In this document: positions 6,430-14,564 of the stretch, piece by piece
Layout of the letters: every line of letters starts with the position of its first letter
How positions within the stretch are numbered: the first letter of the stretch is position 1
Source: Streptomyces spinosisporus
Lineage (GTDB): Bacteria; Actinomycetota; Actinomycetes; Streptomycetales; Streptomycetaceae
Reading direction: 5' to 3'
NCBI RefSeq assembly: GCF_022698145.1
Contig: NZ_JALDAX010000005.1
Coordinates: 310,001 to 374,000, forward strand
Length of the DNA: 64,000 bases
Translations under genes and position numbers: made by a program
The notes under the pieces: generated by a model
What the model was told of the DNA's origin: nothing
Seen by the model: only the letters and a program-made list of their open reading frames with translations
Database searches by the model: none

Positions 6430-9384
6430 ATGGACGGTGTACCGCGAGTGCCGGAGCAGAGGCGTGCCGGCTCCTCGGCGGAGCCTGCCGCGCTGAGCTT
6501 CACCGTGCTCGGTCCGGTACGGGCCCGGCGCGGCGAGGAGACGATCAGCACCGGCTCCCCGCAGCAACGCGCCCTGCTCGCCGCCCTGTTGCTGCGCGAG
6601 GGCCGCACCGCGACCGCGGCCGAACTGATCGACGCCGTATGGGGCGAGGAGCCGCCGTCGCAGGCGCTGGCCGCGCTGCGGACGTACGCCTCCCGGCTGC
6701 GCAAGGTGCTGGACCCCGGGGTCCTGGTGAGCGAGTCGGGCGGCTACGCGGTGCGCGGGCTGCGCGAGGGCGCGCTGGACCTGGTGGCCGCGCAGGAGCT
6801 GGCGGCCGAGGCGGAGAAGGCGCGGGGCGCCGGGGATCTGTGCCGGGCCCGCGAGGCGCTCGCCGAAGCGCTCGCCCTGTGGGACGGCGAGGCGCTGGCC
6901 GGGGTGCCCGGTCCGTACGCCGAGGCGCAGCGGGTGCGGCTGGAGGAGTGGCGGCTGCAACTCCTCGAATCCCGCCTCGACATGGACCTGGAGCAGGGCT
7001 GCCACGCGGAGGCGGTCTCGGAGCTGACCGCCCTGACCGCCGCGCACCCCCTGCGCGAGCGGCTGCGCGAGCTGCTGATGCTGGCGCTGTACCGCAGCGG
7101 CCGGCAGGCCGAGGCGCTCGCCGTGTACACGGACACCAGGCAACTGCTCGCCGACGAGCTGGGGGTGGACCCGAGACCGGGCCTGCGGGAGCTGCAGCAG
7201 CGGATCCTCCAGGCCGACCCGCACCTCGCCGAGCCCACGTCCCCGCAGTCCGAACCGGCCGCCACCCCCGTCCGCCCCGCCCAACTCCCCGCCACGGTCC
7301 CGGACTTCACCGGCCGCTCGTCCTTCGTGACCGAGCTGAGCGAGGTGCTGGCCTCCGCCAAGGGCCGGGTGATGGCCGTCTCGGCCGTGGCGGGCATCGG
7401 CGGCGTCGGCAAGACGACGCTCGCGGTGCACGTCGCCCACCAGGCGCGGGCCGCGTTCCCGGACGGGCAGCTGTACGTCGACCTGCAGGGCGCCGGGGCG
7501 AGTTCGGCGGAGCCCGAGACGGTCCTGGGGTCCTTCCTGCGGGCACTCGGCACCGCGGACTCGGCGATCCCGGACTCCCTGGAGGAACGCGCGGCGCTGT
7601 ACCGCTCCGTCCTGGACGGGCGCCGGGTGCTGGTGCTGCTGGACAACGCGCGGGACGCGGCACAGGTCCGTCCGCTGCTGCCCGGCACGGAGGGCTGCGC
7701 GGCCCTGGTGACATCGCGGGTGCGCATGGTCGACCTGGCCGGCGCGCACCTCGTCGACCTGGACGTGATGTCACCCGACGAGGCGCTGCTGCTGTTCACC
7801 CGGATCGTGGGCGAGGAACGGGTGGCCTCCGAGCGCGAGGCGGCGCTGGACGTCGTGGCGGCGTGCGGCTTCCTGCCGCTCGCGATCCGCATCGCGGCCT
7901 CCCGGCTCGCGGCCCGGCGCACCTGGACCGTCTCGGTGCTCGCCGCGAAACTGGCCGACGAGCGGCGCCGCCTGGACGAGCTGCAGGCCGGCGACCTCGC
8001 GGTCAAGGCGACCTTCGAACTGGGCTACGGCGCCCTGGACCAGGCCCAGGCGCGGGCGTTCCGCCTGCTCGGCCTCGCGGACGGCCCGGACCTCTCCCTC
8101 GCGGCGGCAGCGGCGGTGCTCGACCTGCCGCCGGAGGAGACCGAGGACCTGCTGGAGTCCCTCGTCGACACCTCCCTGCTGGAGTCGGCGGCGCCCGGCC
8201 GCTACCGCTACCACGACCTGGTCCGGCTCTACGCGCGTGCGTGCGCCGAGCGCGACGAGTGGCCGCCGAGCGAACGGGACGCGGCGATGTCCCGCCTGCT
8301 GGACTTCTATCTGGCCACGGCGGCCCGGGTGTACGCGATGGAGCGCCCCGGCGACCGCCTCGTCGACCACCTGGAGCCGACCGCCCACCCGGGCCTCGAC
8401 TTCGCGGACCGGCACGAGGCGCAGGACTGGCTGTACGCGGAGGCGGTCTGCCTGCTGTCCTGCGTCGCGCAGTCCGCGGCCCGCCCCGAGACCCTCGCCC
8501 GCGCCATCGACCTGCTGTGGGCCGCGCACGACCTGTCCGAGTCGGGGGCCAACTCAAAGGGCTACGAGGCGACCGCGAAGGCCCTGCTGGAGTCGGCCCG
8601 CCGGCACGGCGACGCACGGGCCGAGGCGCGCGCCCTGACCACCCTGGTCAACGTCCACCACGTCAGCGGCCGTTTCGAGCAGGCGGGCCAGGAGGCCGAG
8701 CGCGCCACGCTCCTCGCGCAGCAGGCGGGCGACCTGCTGCCGGTGTGCTGGGCGAGCAACGCCCTCGGCATCATCGCGCTCTACCAGAACCGCCACCAGG
8801 ACGGCGAGGAGCACCTCTCCCAGGCCATCGAGCACTTCCGCACCCTCGGGGACCGGCCCGGCGAGGCCAGCGCCCTGTGCAACCTCTCCCGTATCCACCT
8901 CGCCACCGGGCGCACGTCGAGCGCGGTCGCGCTGGCCCAGGAGGGCATCGACATCTACGACGCCATGGGCAACACCATGCGCGGCGCCAACGCCCGCTAC
9001 GCGCTCGGTCTGGCGCTCACGCAGAGCGGCGAACTGGACTCCGCCGCCGAGCGGCTGCACGAGGCCCTGGAGGTGTTCCGGGACAGCCGTCAGCGCCTGT
9101 GGGAGGGCATGAGCCTGTTCCGGCTGGCCGAGGTGGATCTCGCCGCCCGGCGTCCCGCGCAGGCCGCGGCGGGCGCCGAGATGGCGCTGACGGTGCTGCG
9201 CGGCATCGGCGGCGCATGGCGGCGGGGCAACGTCCTGACCGTCCTCGGCCGCGCCCTCGGCGGCATCGGCCAGACCGGCCGGGCCCAGGTCTGCTGGCAG
9301 GAAGCCATGAGCATCTACGAGGAGTTGGGCTCTCCCGAGGCCGAGGAGGTCCGGGCGCTGCTGACGCCCGTACGGGCTGCCTGA
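6430..9384 (+). CDS. afsR: AfsR, SARP-NB-ARC-TPR global regulator of secondary metabolism
   Basis: This 984-residue cytoplasmic activator has three modules. Residues about 20-115 form a SARP winged-helix (FTVLGPVRARRG, then LRTYASRLRKVL), followed by a bacterial transcriptional activation domain to about 275 (ending DELGVDPRPGLRELQQRIL in pieces). A STAND ATPase core has the P-loop GIGGVGKTT at about 322-330 and a Walker-B-like VLVLLDNARDAA. TPR repeats fill about 700-960. Size and module order match S. coelicolor AfsR, which is phosphorylated by AfsK and activates afsS. The small afsS-like gene follows 220 bp downstream and afsK lies 5 kb further on, which makes the assignment firm. Earlier GTG starts are possible but less plausible. 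Confidence 0.92.
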   Translation: MDGVPRVPEQRRAGSSAEPAALSFTVLGPVRARRGEETISTGSPQQRALLAALLLREGRTATAAELIDAVWGEEPPSQALAALRTYASRLRKVLDPGVLVSESGGYAVRGLREGALDLVAAQELAAEAEKARGAGDLCRAREALAEALALWDGEALAGVPGPYAEAQRVRLEEWRLQLLESRLDMDLEQGCHAEAVSELTALTAAHPLRERLRELLMLALYRSGRQAEALAVYTDTRQLLADELGVDPRPGLRELQQRILQADPHLAEPTSPQSEPAATPVRPAQLPATVPDFTGRSSFVTELSEVLASAKGRVMAVSAVAGIGGVGKTTLAVHVAHQARAAFPDGQLYVDLQGAGASSAEPETVLGSFLRALGTADSAIPDSLEERAALYRSVLDGRRVLVLLDNARDAAQVRPLLPGTEGCAALVTSRVRMVDLAGAHLVDLDVMSPDEALLLFTRIVGEERVASEREAALDVVAACGFLPLAIRIAASRLAARRTWTVSVLAAKLADERRRLDELQAGDLAVKATFELGYGALDQAQARAFRLLGLADGPDLSLAAAAAVLDLPPEETEDLLESLVDTSLLESAAPGRYRYHDLVRLYARACAERDEWPPSERDAAMSRLLDFYLATAARVYAMERPGDRLVDHLEPTAHPGLDFADRHEAQDWLYAEAVCLLSCVAQSAARPETLARAIDLLWAAHDLSESGANSKGYEATAKALLESARRHGDARAEARALTTLVNVHHVSGRFEQAGQEAERATLLAQQAGDLLPVCWASNALGIIALYQNRHQDGEEHLSQAIEHFRTLGDRPGEASALCNLSRIHLATGRTSSAVALAQEGIDIYDAMGNTMRGANARYALGLALTQSGELDSAAERLHEALEVFRDSRQRLWEGMSLFRLAEVDLAARRPAQAAAGAEMALTVLRGIGGAWRRGNVLTVLGRALGGIGQTGRAQVCWQEAMSIYEELGSPEAEEVRALLTPVRAA

Positions 9385-9399
9385 GCGAGCGGCCGAGGC

Positions 9400-9420
9400 G
9401 TTCATCATTCGTTTATCGCC
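9400..9420 (+). promoter_or_regulatory. Direct-repeat AfsR/PhoP-type box before afsS
   Basis: Two copies of GTT(C/T)ATC, GTTCATC at 9400 and GTTTATC at 9411, are spaced exactly 11 bp apart in the region between afsR and afsS. In S. coelicolor, AfsR and PhoP bind overlapping 11-bp direct repeats of this kind over the afsS -35 region. The sequence is about 185-205 bp before the afsS start. Function here is inferred from that precedent. No obvious -10 hexamer could be fixed. Confidence 0.65.
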
Positions 9421-9604
9421 TCGCGCCATGCTGGATGCAGTCGATCCGTCGCGTCGGGGGGCAGACGGGTCACTGCTGAGGGGCTGCCACCCACGAACTA
9501 GGGTGAGCGGCCCGGATGGGCCCGTCCGGCCACCCTCGGGGGAGTGACCGGGCGGGCCCCGCCCATCGATCCATGTGACCTGCACCAAAGGGGAGTTGAC
9601 GACC

Positions 9605-9787
9605 ATGAGCGACAAGCTCGAGCCGGATGACCTGCACGCCACGGGCACCACGGACGGCGAGGTGAAGCCCGACGACCTGCACGCCACGGACCAGCCCGTG
9701 ACGACGGACGACCTGCACGCCACCGACGAGCCCCTGGAGACGAAGGACCTGCACGCCACGTCGGAGCCGTTCAAGCCGGCCAAGTAG
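9605..9787 (+). CDS. afsS: AfsS, small repeat-containing sigma-like activator
   Basis: A 60-residue acidic protein immediately downstream of afsR. It is almost wholly built from four DLHAT units at residues 9-13, 24-28, 36-40 and 48-52. These are separated by short linkers rich in T, E and P, and most are preceded by an acidic residue. AfsS of S. coelicolor is a 63-residue protein with comparable tandem repeats, made only when AfsR is active, which then raises antibiotic pathway activators. Position, size and repeats agree. The ATG at 9605 follows AAAGGGGAG; an upstream in-frame ATG at 9575 has no such site. The repeat wording could also suggest a multi-core peptide precursor, but no modifying enzyme is adjacent. 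Confidence 0.82.
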   Translation: MSDKLEPDDLHATGTTDGEVKPDDLHATDQPVTTDDLHATDEPLETKDLHATSEPFKPAK

Positions 9788-9807
9788 GCCTCACCGACAC
9801 GGGGATC

Positions 9808-9841
9808 GACCGCGGCGGCGCGGAGGGGAGCCGCCGCGGTC
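9808..9841 (+). terminator. Hairpin terminator after afsS
   Basis: A perfect 12-bp inverted repeat, GACCGCGGCGGC and GCCGCCGCGGTC, with a 10-nt loop lies 20 bp past the afsS stop. There is no U tract, as is common for Streptomyces terminators. It separates afsS from the convergent acyl-CoA ligase gene and may serve both strands. Confidence 0.75.
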
Positions 9842-9894
9842 GTGGTGTGTCCGCACCCGGCCCGACGCCGCGCCCGGCCCGACGGCGGGCCCGG

Positions 9895-11481
9895 CTAGCG
9901 GCTGCGGCCCCGCAGCTCCCCCTTGACCACCTTGCCGCTGGCGTTGCGCGGCAGTTGTGCCAGGAACTCCACCTGCCGGGGCACCTTGTAGTTGGCCATC
10001 TCCCGCCGTGCCCAGGCGATCAGGTCGTCGCCGGTGAGCACCGCGTCCGGGCGGCGCACCACGTAGGCCCGGCCCACCTCGCCCAGCCGCGCGTCCGGCA
10101 CACCGACGACCGCGACGTCCGCCACCGCGGGGTGCAGGCCGAGGAGTTGCTCTATCTCGGCCGGATAGGCGTTGAAGCCGCCGACGATGAACATGTCCTT
10201 GATGCGGTCGGTGATCCGCAGATTGCCGGCCTCGTCGAGCACGCCCACGTCCCCGGTGCGCAGCCAGCCGTCCTCCGTCAGCGTCTGGGCGGTGGCCGCC
10301 TCGTCCTCGTAGTAGCCCCGCATGACGTTGAAGCCGCGCACCAGGACCTCGCCGGGGCTGCCCACCGGCGCCTCCACGCGCACCTCGGTGCCCGGGATCG
10401 CCCGCCCGGACGTCGAGGCGATGACCGCCGGGGCGTCGCCGCGCCGGCACATCGTGACGATGCCGCTGGCCTCCGAGAGGCCGTAGGCCGTCAGGACCGT
10501 CTCCACGCCCAGCTCGCCGCGCAGCCGCTCCACCAGCTGCAGGGGCACCACCGCGGCGCCCGTCACCACCAGCCGCAGCGCCGAGAGGTCGTGGCTGTCG
10601 CGGGCCGGGTGGTCCAGGAGGGACTGGTGCAGGGTGGGCGGGCCCGGCAGCACCGACACCCGTTCCGAGGCGATGTTGGCCAGCACCGTGTCGATGTTGA
10701 AGACCGGCTGGGGGATCATCGTCGCGCCGCGCATCAGACAGGCCAGCACCCCGGCCTTGTAGCCGAAGGTGTGGAAGAAGGGGTTCACGATCAGATAGCG
10801 GTCCCCGCGCCGGAGTCCGGCGAGGTCGCACCAGATCTCGTACGCCCGGAGCGTCTGCGCGTGGGTGATCACGGCGCCCTTGGGGCGGCCCGTCGTGCCG
10901 GAGGTGAAGACGATGTCCGACGGCAGCGAGCCGTGCACCGCCGCCTCGCGCGAGCGCACCTGCGCCCCGCTCACCGAATCCCCGGCCGCGAGGAAGTCCT
11001 TCCAGGTGCGGAAGTCGGCGGGCGCGTCGTCCGACAGCACCACCACCTGCTCAAGGGCGGGCAGCCCGGGCCCCTTGGCGATCTCGCGGCGCAGCGAGGC
11101 GACGTACGACGTGCCGAGGAAGGTGCCCGTCACGAACAGCAGCCGCGCCCCGCTGCGGCGCAGTACGTCGGCCGCCTCGCCGCCCTTGAAGCGCGTGTTC
11201 AGCGGCACCAGCACCGCCCCCGCCGAGACCGCGCCGAGCGCCGCCACGATCCAGTCGAGCGAGTTGGGGGCCCAGATGGCGACCCGGTCGCCCGGCGCGA
11301 CGCCGTCGGCGATACAGGCCGCCGCCGAGCGTTCGACGCGGGCGCCGAGTTCGGCGTACGAGATCCTCGTGCGCCCCTCCACCACCGCCTCGACGTCCGC
11401 GTACCGTTCGGCCGCGGATCGGACGAGTTCCGGAACGCTGCCCCACTCCAAGTCACCGCGCACCACAGCCTCCAGACCCAC
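9895..11481 (-). CDS. FadD3-like acyl-CoA ligase (AMP-forming)
   Basis: An ANL-superfamily ligase that activates a carboxylic acid to its CoA thioester via an acyl adenylate. Motifs in order are the P-loop FTSGTTGRPKG, the aromatic-motif region NPFFHTFGYKAG, AYGLSEASG, GWLRTGDVG, and the hinge RIKDMFIVGGFNAYP. The C-terminal lysine lies in RNASGKVVKGEL. The overall pattern recalls FadD3 and other ligases for cyclic propionate side chains, but substrate cannot be read from sequence. I place the start at the GTG at 11481 (528 residues) because an ATG at 11541 would put both operators inside the coding region. It is divergent from the thiolase operon with two operators between them. Confidence 0.85.
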   Translation of the reverse strand: MGLEAVVRGDLEWGSVPELVRSAAERYADVEAVVEGRTRISYAELGARVERSAAACIADGVAPGDRVAIWAPNSLDWIVAALGAVSAGAVLVPLNTRFKGGEAADVLRRSGARLLFVTGTFLGTSYVASLRREIAKGPGLPALEQVVVLSDDAPADFRTWKDFLAAGDSVSGAQVRSREAAVHGSLPSDIVFTSGTTGRPKGAVITHAQTLRAYEIWCDLAGLRRGDRYLIVNPFFHTFGYKAGVLACLMRGATMIPQPVFNIDTVLANIASERVSVLPGPPTLHQSLLDHPARDSHDLSALRLVVTGAAVVPLQLVERLRGELGVETVLTAYGLSEASGIVTMCRRGDAPAVIASTSGRAIPGTEVRVEAPVGSPGEVLVRGFNVMRGYYEDEAATAQTLTEDGWLRTGDVGVLDEAGNLRITDRIKDMFIVGGFNAYPAEIEQLLGLHPAVADVAVVGVPDARLGEVGRAYVVRRPDAVLTGDDLIAWARREMANYKVPRQVEFLAQLPRNASGKVVKGELRGRSR

Positions 11482-11484
11482 TAG

Positions 11485-11499
11485 CTGACTACCCGTCAG
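11485..11499. promoter_or_regulatory. Palindromic operator, copy 4 (CTGACTACCCGTCAG)
   Basis: A 7-1-7 palindrome with two left-arm changes and an intact right arm followed by ATT. It lies 4 bp from the proposed ligase start and 60 bp before the divergent thiolase gene, so it can serve both promoters. Confidence 0.65.
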
Positions 11500-11511
11500 A
11501 TTAGCTGTAGC

Positions 11512-11526
11512 CTGACGCCCTGTCAG
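11512..11526. promoter_or_regulatory. Palindromic operator, copy 5 (CTGACGCCCTGTCAG)
   Basis: The second operator in the 77-bp divergent region, 27 bp from copy 4, with one change in each arm. Paired operators also occur before the genes at 3163 and 29669. Confidence 0.65.
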
Positions 11527-11558
11527 CAGCCGCTTCAGCATGCGGAGGTGCGCGCAGC

Positions 11559-12716
11559 ATGACGTCAGGCATCGGCCTCAAGGACGCCACCGCGATCGTC
11601 GGCATCGGACAGACGACGTTTGCCCGACAACTCCCGGACGACGAGAGGACGCTCGCCTGCCGCGCCGTCCTCGCGGCCCTCGACGACGCCGGCATCGCCC
11701 CCGGCGAGGTGGACGCCCTCGCCAGCTACACCATGGAGGACACGGACGAGGTGGAGCTGGCGAAGGCCGTCGGCTTCGGCGACCTCACCCACTTCGGCAA
11801 GGTCGGCTACGGCGGCGGCGGTTCGTGCGCCACCGTCGCCCACCTGGCCGCCGCCATCGCCACCGGTCAGGCGACGGTGGGCGTCGCCTGGCGCTCGCGC
11901 AAACGCGGCAGCGGCCCCCGCCCCTGGAGCAACACCACCGTCCAGCTCCCCACGCCCGCCCAGTGGACCCGGCCCTACGGCCTGCTGCGGCCCGTCGACG
12001 AGATCGCCATGCTCACCCGCCGCTACATGCACGAGTTCGGCGCCACCCGCGACCACCTGTTCAACGTGGCCCTCGCCTGCCGCAACCGCGCCAACCAGAA
12101 CCCCGCCGCGATCATGTACGAGCGCCCGCTGACCCGCGAGATGTACATGACCTCCCGCTGGATCAGCGAGCCGCTGTGCCTGTTCGACAACTGCCTGGAG
12201 ACGGACGGCGCCCTGGCCTGCGTGGTCGTCTCCGCGGAACGGGCCCGCGACTGCCGCCACACGCCCGTCTACGTCCACTCCGCCGCCCAGGGCCTGCCCG
12301 CCCAGCACCACGGCATGGTCAACTACTGGAACGACGACCCGCTCACCGGCCCCGCCTGGACCGCCGCCCGCCACCTGTGGAAGCACGCCGACCTCACCCC
12401 GCAGGACGTGGACGTCGCCCAGATCTACGACGCGTTCACCGCGCTCATACCGCTCTCCCTGGAGGGCTACGGCTTCTGCGGCCGCGGCGAGGGCGGGGCG
12501 TTCACCGAGCAGGGCGCCCTGGAGATCGGCGGGCGGCTGCCGCTGAACACCGGGGGCGGCGGGCTCAGCGAGGCCTATGTGCACGGGTTCAACCTCATCA
12601 CCGAGGGCGTCAAGCAGCTGCGCGGCACCAGCACCGCCCAGGTCCCTGGCGCCGCCACCTGCCTCGTCACCGCCGGCGAGGGCGTCCCCACCTCCGCACT
12701 GCTCCTGAGGAGTTGA
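11559..12716 (+). CDS. Ltp-type thiolase-fold protein (predicted acyl-CoA aldolase)
   Basis: A 385-residue member of the lipid-transfer-protein/acetyl-CoA acetyltransferase family. It starts with DATAIVGIGQTTF and has GGGGSCATVAHLAAAIATG in pieces near residue 88. Towards the C-terminus come QIYDAFTALIPLSLEGYGFC in pieces, GRGEGGAF, and LPLNTGGGGLSEAY. Relatives such as steroid-degrading Ltp2 are retro-aldolases that act with a DUF35 partner rather than true thiolases. The adjacent DUF35 gene 6 bp downstream supports that reading. It heads an operon with the DUF35 protein and an enoyl-CoA hydratase. Cleavage of a beta-hydroxyacyl-CoA side chain is the inferred job. Confidence 0.85.
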   Translation: MTSGIGLKDATAIVGIGQTTFARQLPDDERTLACRAVLAALDDAGIAPGEVDALASYTMEDTDEVELAKAVGFGDLTHFGKVGYGGGGSCATVAHLAAAIATGQATVGVAWRSRKRGSGPRPWSNTTVQLPTPAQWTRPYGLLRPVDEIAMLTRRYMHEFGATRDHLFNVALACRNRANQNPAAIMYERPLTREMYMTSRWISEPLCLFDNCLETDGALACVVVSAERARDCRHTPVYVHSAAQGLPAQHHGMVNYWNDDPLTGPAWTAARHLWKHADLTPQDVDVAQIYDAFTALIPLSLEGYGFCGRGEGGAFTEQGALEIGGRLPLNTGGGGLSEAYVHGFNLITEGVKQLRGTSTAQVPGAATCLVTAGEGVPTSALLLRS

Positions 12717-12722
12717 TCCACG

Positions 12723-13139
12723 GTGCTCTCCCCCGTCACCGACGCCGACGGCGCCCCCTTCTGGGAGTACGCACGCCGGGGCGAACTGCGCGTCCAGGCC
12801 TGCGCCTCCTGCGGCGAGCTGCGCTTCCCGCCCCGCCCCTGCTGCCCCCACTGCCAGTCCTTCGCGAGCGAGTGGCGCAGGGTCTCGGGCCAGGGCCGCA
12901 TCTGGTCCTACGTCGTGCCCCACCCGCCCCTGCTGCCCGACTACGCCGAGCAGGCGCCGTACAACGTCGTCGTCGTGGAACTCGCCGAGGCCCCCCGCAT
13001 CCGCCTCGTCGGCAACCTGGTCGCCCAGGCCGGGGCCCGCCTGGACTCCGTGCCGCCCGAGCGCATCCGGATCGGCGCCAGGGTGCAGGTGGTGTTCCAC
13101 GAGGGCGGTCTGCCGCAGTGGGTCCTGGAGCGCTCATGA
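12723..13139 (+). CDS. DUF35 OB-fold/zinc-ribbon protein, partner of the Ltp protein
   Basis: A 138-residue protein with an N-terminal helix, a rubredoxin-like zinc ribbon (QACASCGELRFPPRPCCPHCQS in two halves; two CxxC pairs at about residues 27-30 and 40-43), and an OB fold that begins GQGRIWSYVV. DUF35 proteins bind acyl-CoA and form complexes with Ltp-type aldolases, as ChsH2 does with Ltp2. The start is GTG, 6 bp after the thiolase-like gene, and the stop overlaps the hydratase start (ATGA). This indicates a coupled three-gene operon. Confidence 0.87.
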   Translation: MLSPVTDADGAPFWEYARRGELRVQACASCGELRFPPRPCCPHCQSFASEWRRVSGQGRIWSYVVPHPPLLPDYAEQAPYNVVVVELAEAPRIRLVGNLVAQAGARLDSVPPERIRIGARVQVVFHEGGLPQWVLERS

Positions 13140-13912
13140 CGACCGCCGTGCGCCTGGCCACCGACAAGGACACCGGCGTCGCGGTCGTCACCCTCGACCG
13201 GCCCGCCCGCCTCAACGCCATCGACCTCACCATGCGGGACGAACTGCAGGAAATCTGGCGCGAGTTGAGGTTCGACGACACGGTACGGGCGATCGTCCTG
13301 ACCGGTGCGGGCGAGCGGGCCTTCAGCACCGGCCTCGACCGGGACGCCGTCGTACCGCAGCCCGGCTCCCCCTTCATGAGCGACGATCCGCTCCTGAGGA
13401 TCGGCCCGAAGTCCAACGACCTCTTCAAGCCCGTGATCGCCGCCGTGCGGGGCATGGCCTGCGGAGGCGCCTTCTATCTGCTCGGCGAGAGCGAGTTCCT
13501 CGTCGCCGACACCACCGCCGCCTTCTTCGACCCGCACACCACCTACGGCATGGTCAGCGCCTACGAGTCCGTCCTCATGACCCAGCGGATGCCCTACGGC
13601 GAGGTCGCGCGGATGATGCTGATGGGCACGGCCGAGCGGATCTCCGCGCAGCGCGCCCACGACATCGGGCTCGTCTCCGAACTCACCGCGCCCGGCGAGG
13701 CGTTGGCGGCGGCGACCTCCTGCGCCGCCGTGCTCGCAGCACACCCGGCCGAGGGTGTGCAGGGAACCGTACGAGCGCTGTGGGCCGCCAAGGAGCAGGC
13801 GATCGCCGCCGGGTTCGCCCAGGCGCCGCACCTGATCGCGCTGGGCAATCTGCCGCACGAACGGCAGGCGGGACTGTTCACCGCCCGCCGTCCGGGATTC
13901 AGGACACGGTGA
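13136..13912 (+). CDS. Enoyl-CoA hydratase/isomerase family protein
   Basis: A 258-residue crotonase-fold protein starting at an ATG that overlaps the DUF35 stop. It has VAVVTLDRPARLNAID near the N-terminus, the oxyanion-hole region FSTGLDRDAV, and a second oxyanion strand AAVRGMACGGAFYLL. The two glutamates used by classical hydratases are not clearly at their usual places in the second region (GESEFLVADTTAAFFDPH). Isomerase, hydrolase or another crotonase reaction is therefore as likely as hydration. Co-translation with the Ltp-DUF35 pair suggests it makes or rearranges the acyl-CoA they cleave. It converges on the secreted-protein gene with only 9 bp between the stops. Confidence 0.85.
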   Translation: MTTAVRLATDKDTGVAVVTLDRPARLNAIDLTMRDELQEIWRELRFDDTVRAIVLTGAGERAFSTGLDRDAVVPQPGSPFMSDDPLLRIGPKSNDLFKPVIAAVRGMACGGAFYLLGESEFLVADTTAAFFDPHTTYGMVSAYESVLMTQRMPYGEVARMMLMGTAERISAQRAHDIGLVSELTAPGEALAAATSCAAVLAAHPAEGVQGTVRALWAAKEQAIAAGFAQAPHLIALGNLPHERQAGLFTARRPGFRTR

Positions 13913-13921
13913 CCCGGTCGG

Positions 13922-14476
13922 TCACCAGTGGTAGGACGCGACCCGATCCAGGTCGCAGTGGTCCACCTCGGGCGCGCTCTCCTCGGCGTTGTCCACCGGG
14001 ATCCGGAAGGTCTTCGTGCCGTTCGCCGGCACGGTGACCTCCTTGATGGTGCCGTTGACCGTCATGTCGTCCGCGTCCTCGAAGACGATGTGGACGTCGA
14101 AGCCGCTCTCGACGGCGTTCGGGTTGGTGACCTCGATGGTCGCGTACGGGTCCTTCACCGTCGCGCAGCTCACCAGCCGTGCCGTGCCGTCCTCGTGGCC
14201 GGACGGGGTGCTGGGCGTGGAGACGGACGAGCCGCCGGAGCCGCTGCCGCCGTAGGAGTCGTCATCGTCGTAGCCGTCGTAGTCGTCATCGTCGTAGTAC
14301 CTGTTGTGGCCGCTCGACGACGAGCTGTCGTGGTCCTGCGAGGAGCTGCTGCAGCCGCCCCCGCCGCTTCCGTGGCCCCTGCTGCTGTGGTGACCGTGAC
14401 CGGTGAACCCCGTCAGCGAGAGGACCACGAAACCGAGTACTGCCGTGTATTTGAGACTGCGCCCCCGTAGATGCAT
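13922..14476 (-). CDS. Secreted protein with Ser/Gly/Asp-rich linker
   Basis: A 184-residue protein of unknown function. Residues 1-25 form a signal peptide (RGRSLK then a hydrophobic stretch TAVLGFVVLSLTGF). Residues about 28-92 are a low-complexity linker with GGGGCSSSS, DDDDYDGYDDDD and SGGSS runs. Residues about 97-184 form a small beta domain with VSCATVKDPYATIEVTNPNA and FRIPVDN, resembling secreted immunoglobulin-like domains. Two cysteines in this domain (VSCAT and DHCDL) could pair. It lies between the hydratase and afsK. The cysteine at about 42 is not in a lipobox. No function can be assigned. Confidence 0.75.
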   Translation of the reverse strand: MHLRGRSLKYTAVLGFVVLSLTGFTGHGHHSSRGHGSGGGGCSSSSQDHDSSSSSGHNRYYDDDDYDGYDDDDSYGGSGSGGSSVSTPSTPSGHEDGTARLVSCATVKDPYATIEVTNPNAVESGFDVHIVFEDADDMTVNGTIKEVTVPANGTKTFRIPVDNAEESAPEVDHCDLDRVASYHW

Positions 14477-14564
14477 GCCGTGACCCTATCGATCACCTGT
14501 CACGGTCATGTCACCGCGTGACATCCGTCGCGTACCCGGTGTAGCGACGGCCGTCACGCGGCGG

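Noticed and set aside
6402..9479. A 1025-codon frame overlapping afsR
   Set aside because: Low-complexity Arg/Gly/Pro composition; the neighbouring frame encodes complete SARP, NB-ARC and TPR motifs.
9605..9787. Multi-core RiPP precursor (DLHAT repeats)
   Set aside because: No modifying enzyme, protease or exporter is adjacent. Position after afsR and size match AfsS.
11540..13912. A single 790-residue fusion ending in the hydratase
   Set aside because: Its first 530 residues are shadow sequence opposite the frames of the Ltp and DUF35 genes; only the part after the ATG at 13136 is real.
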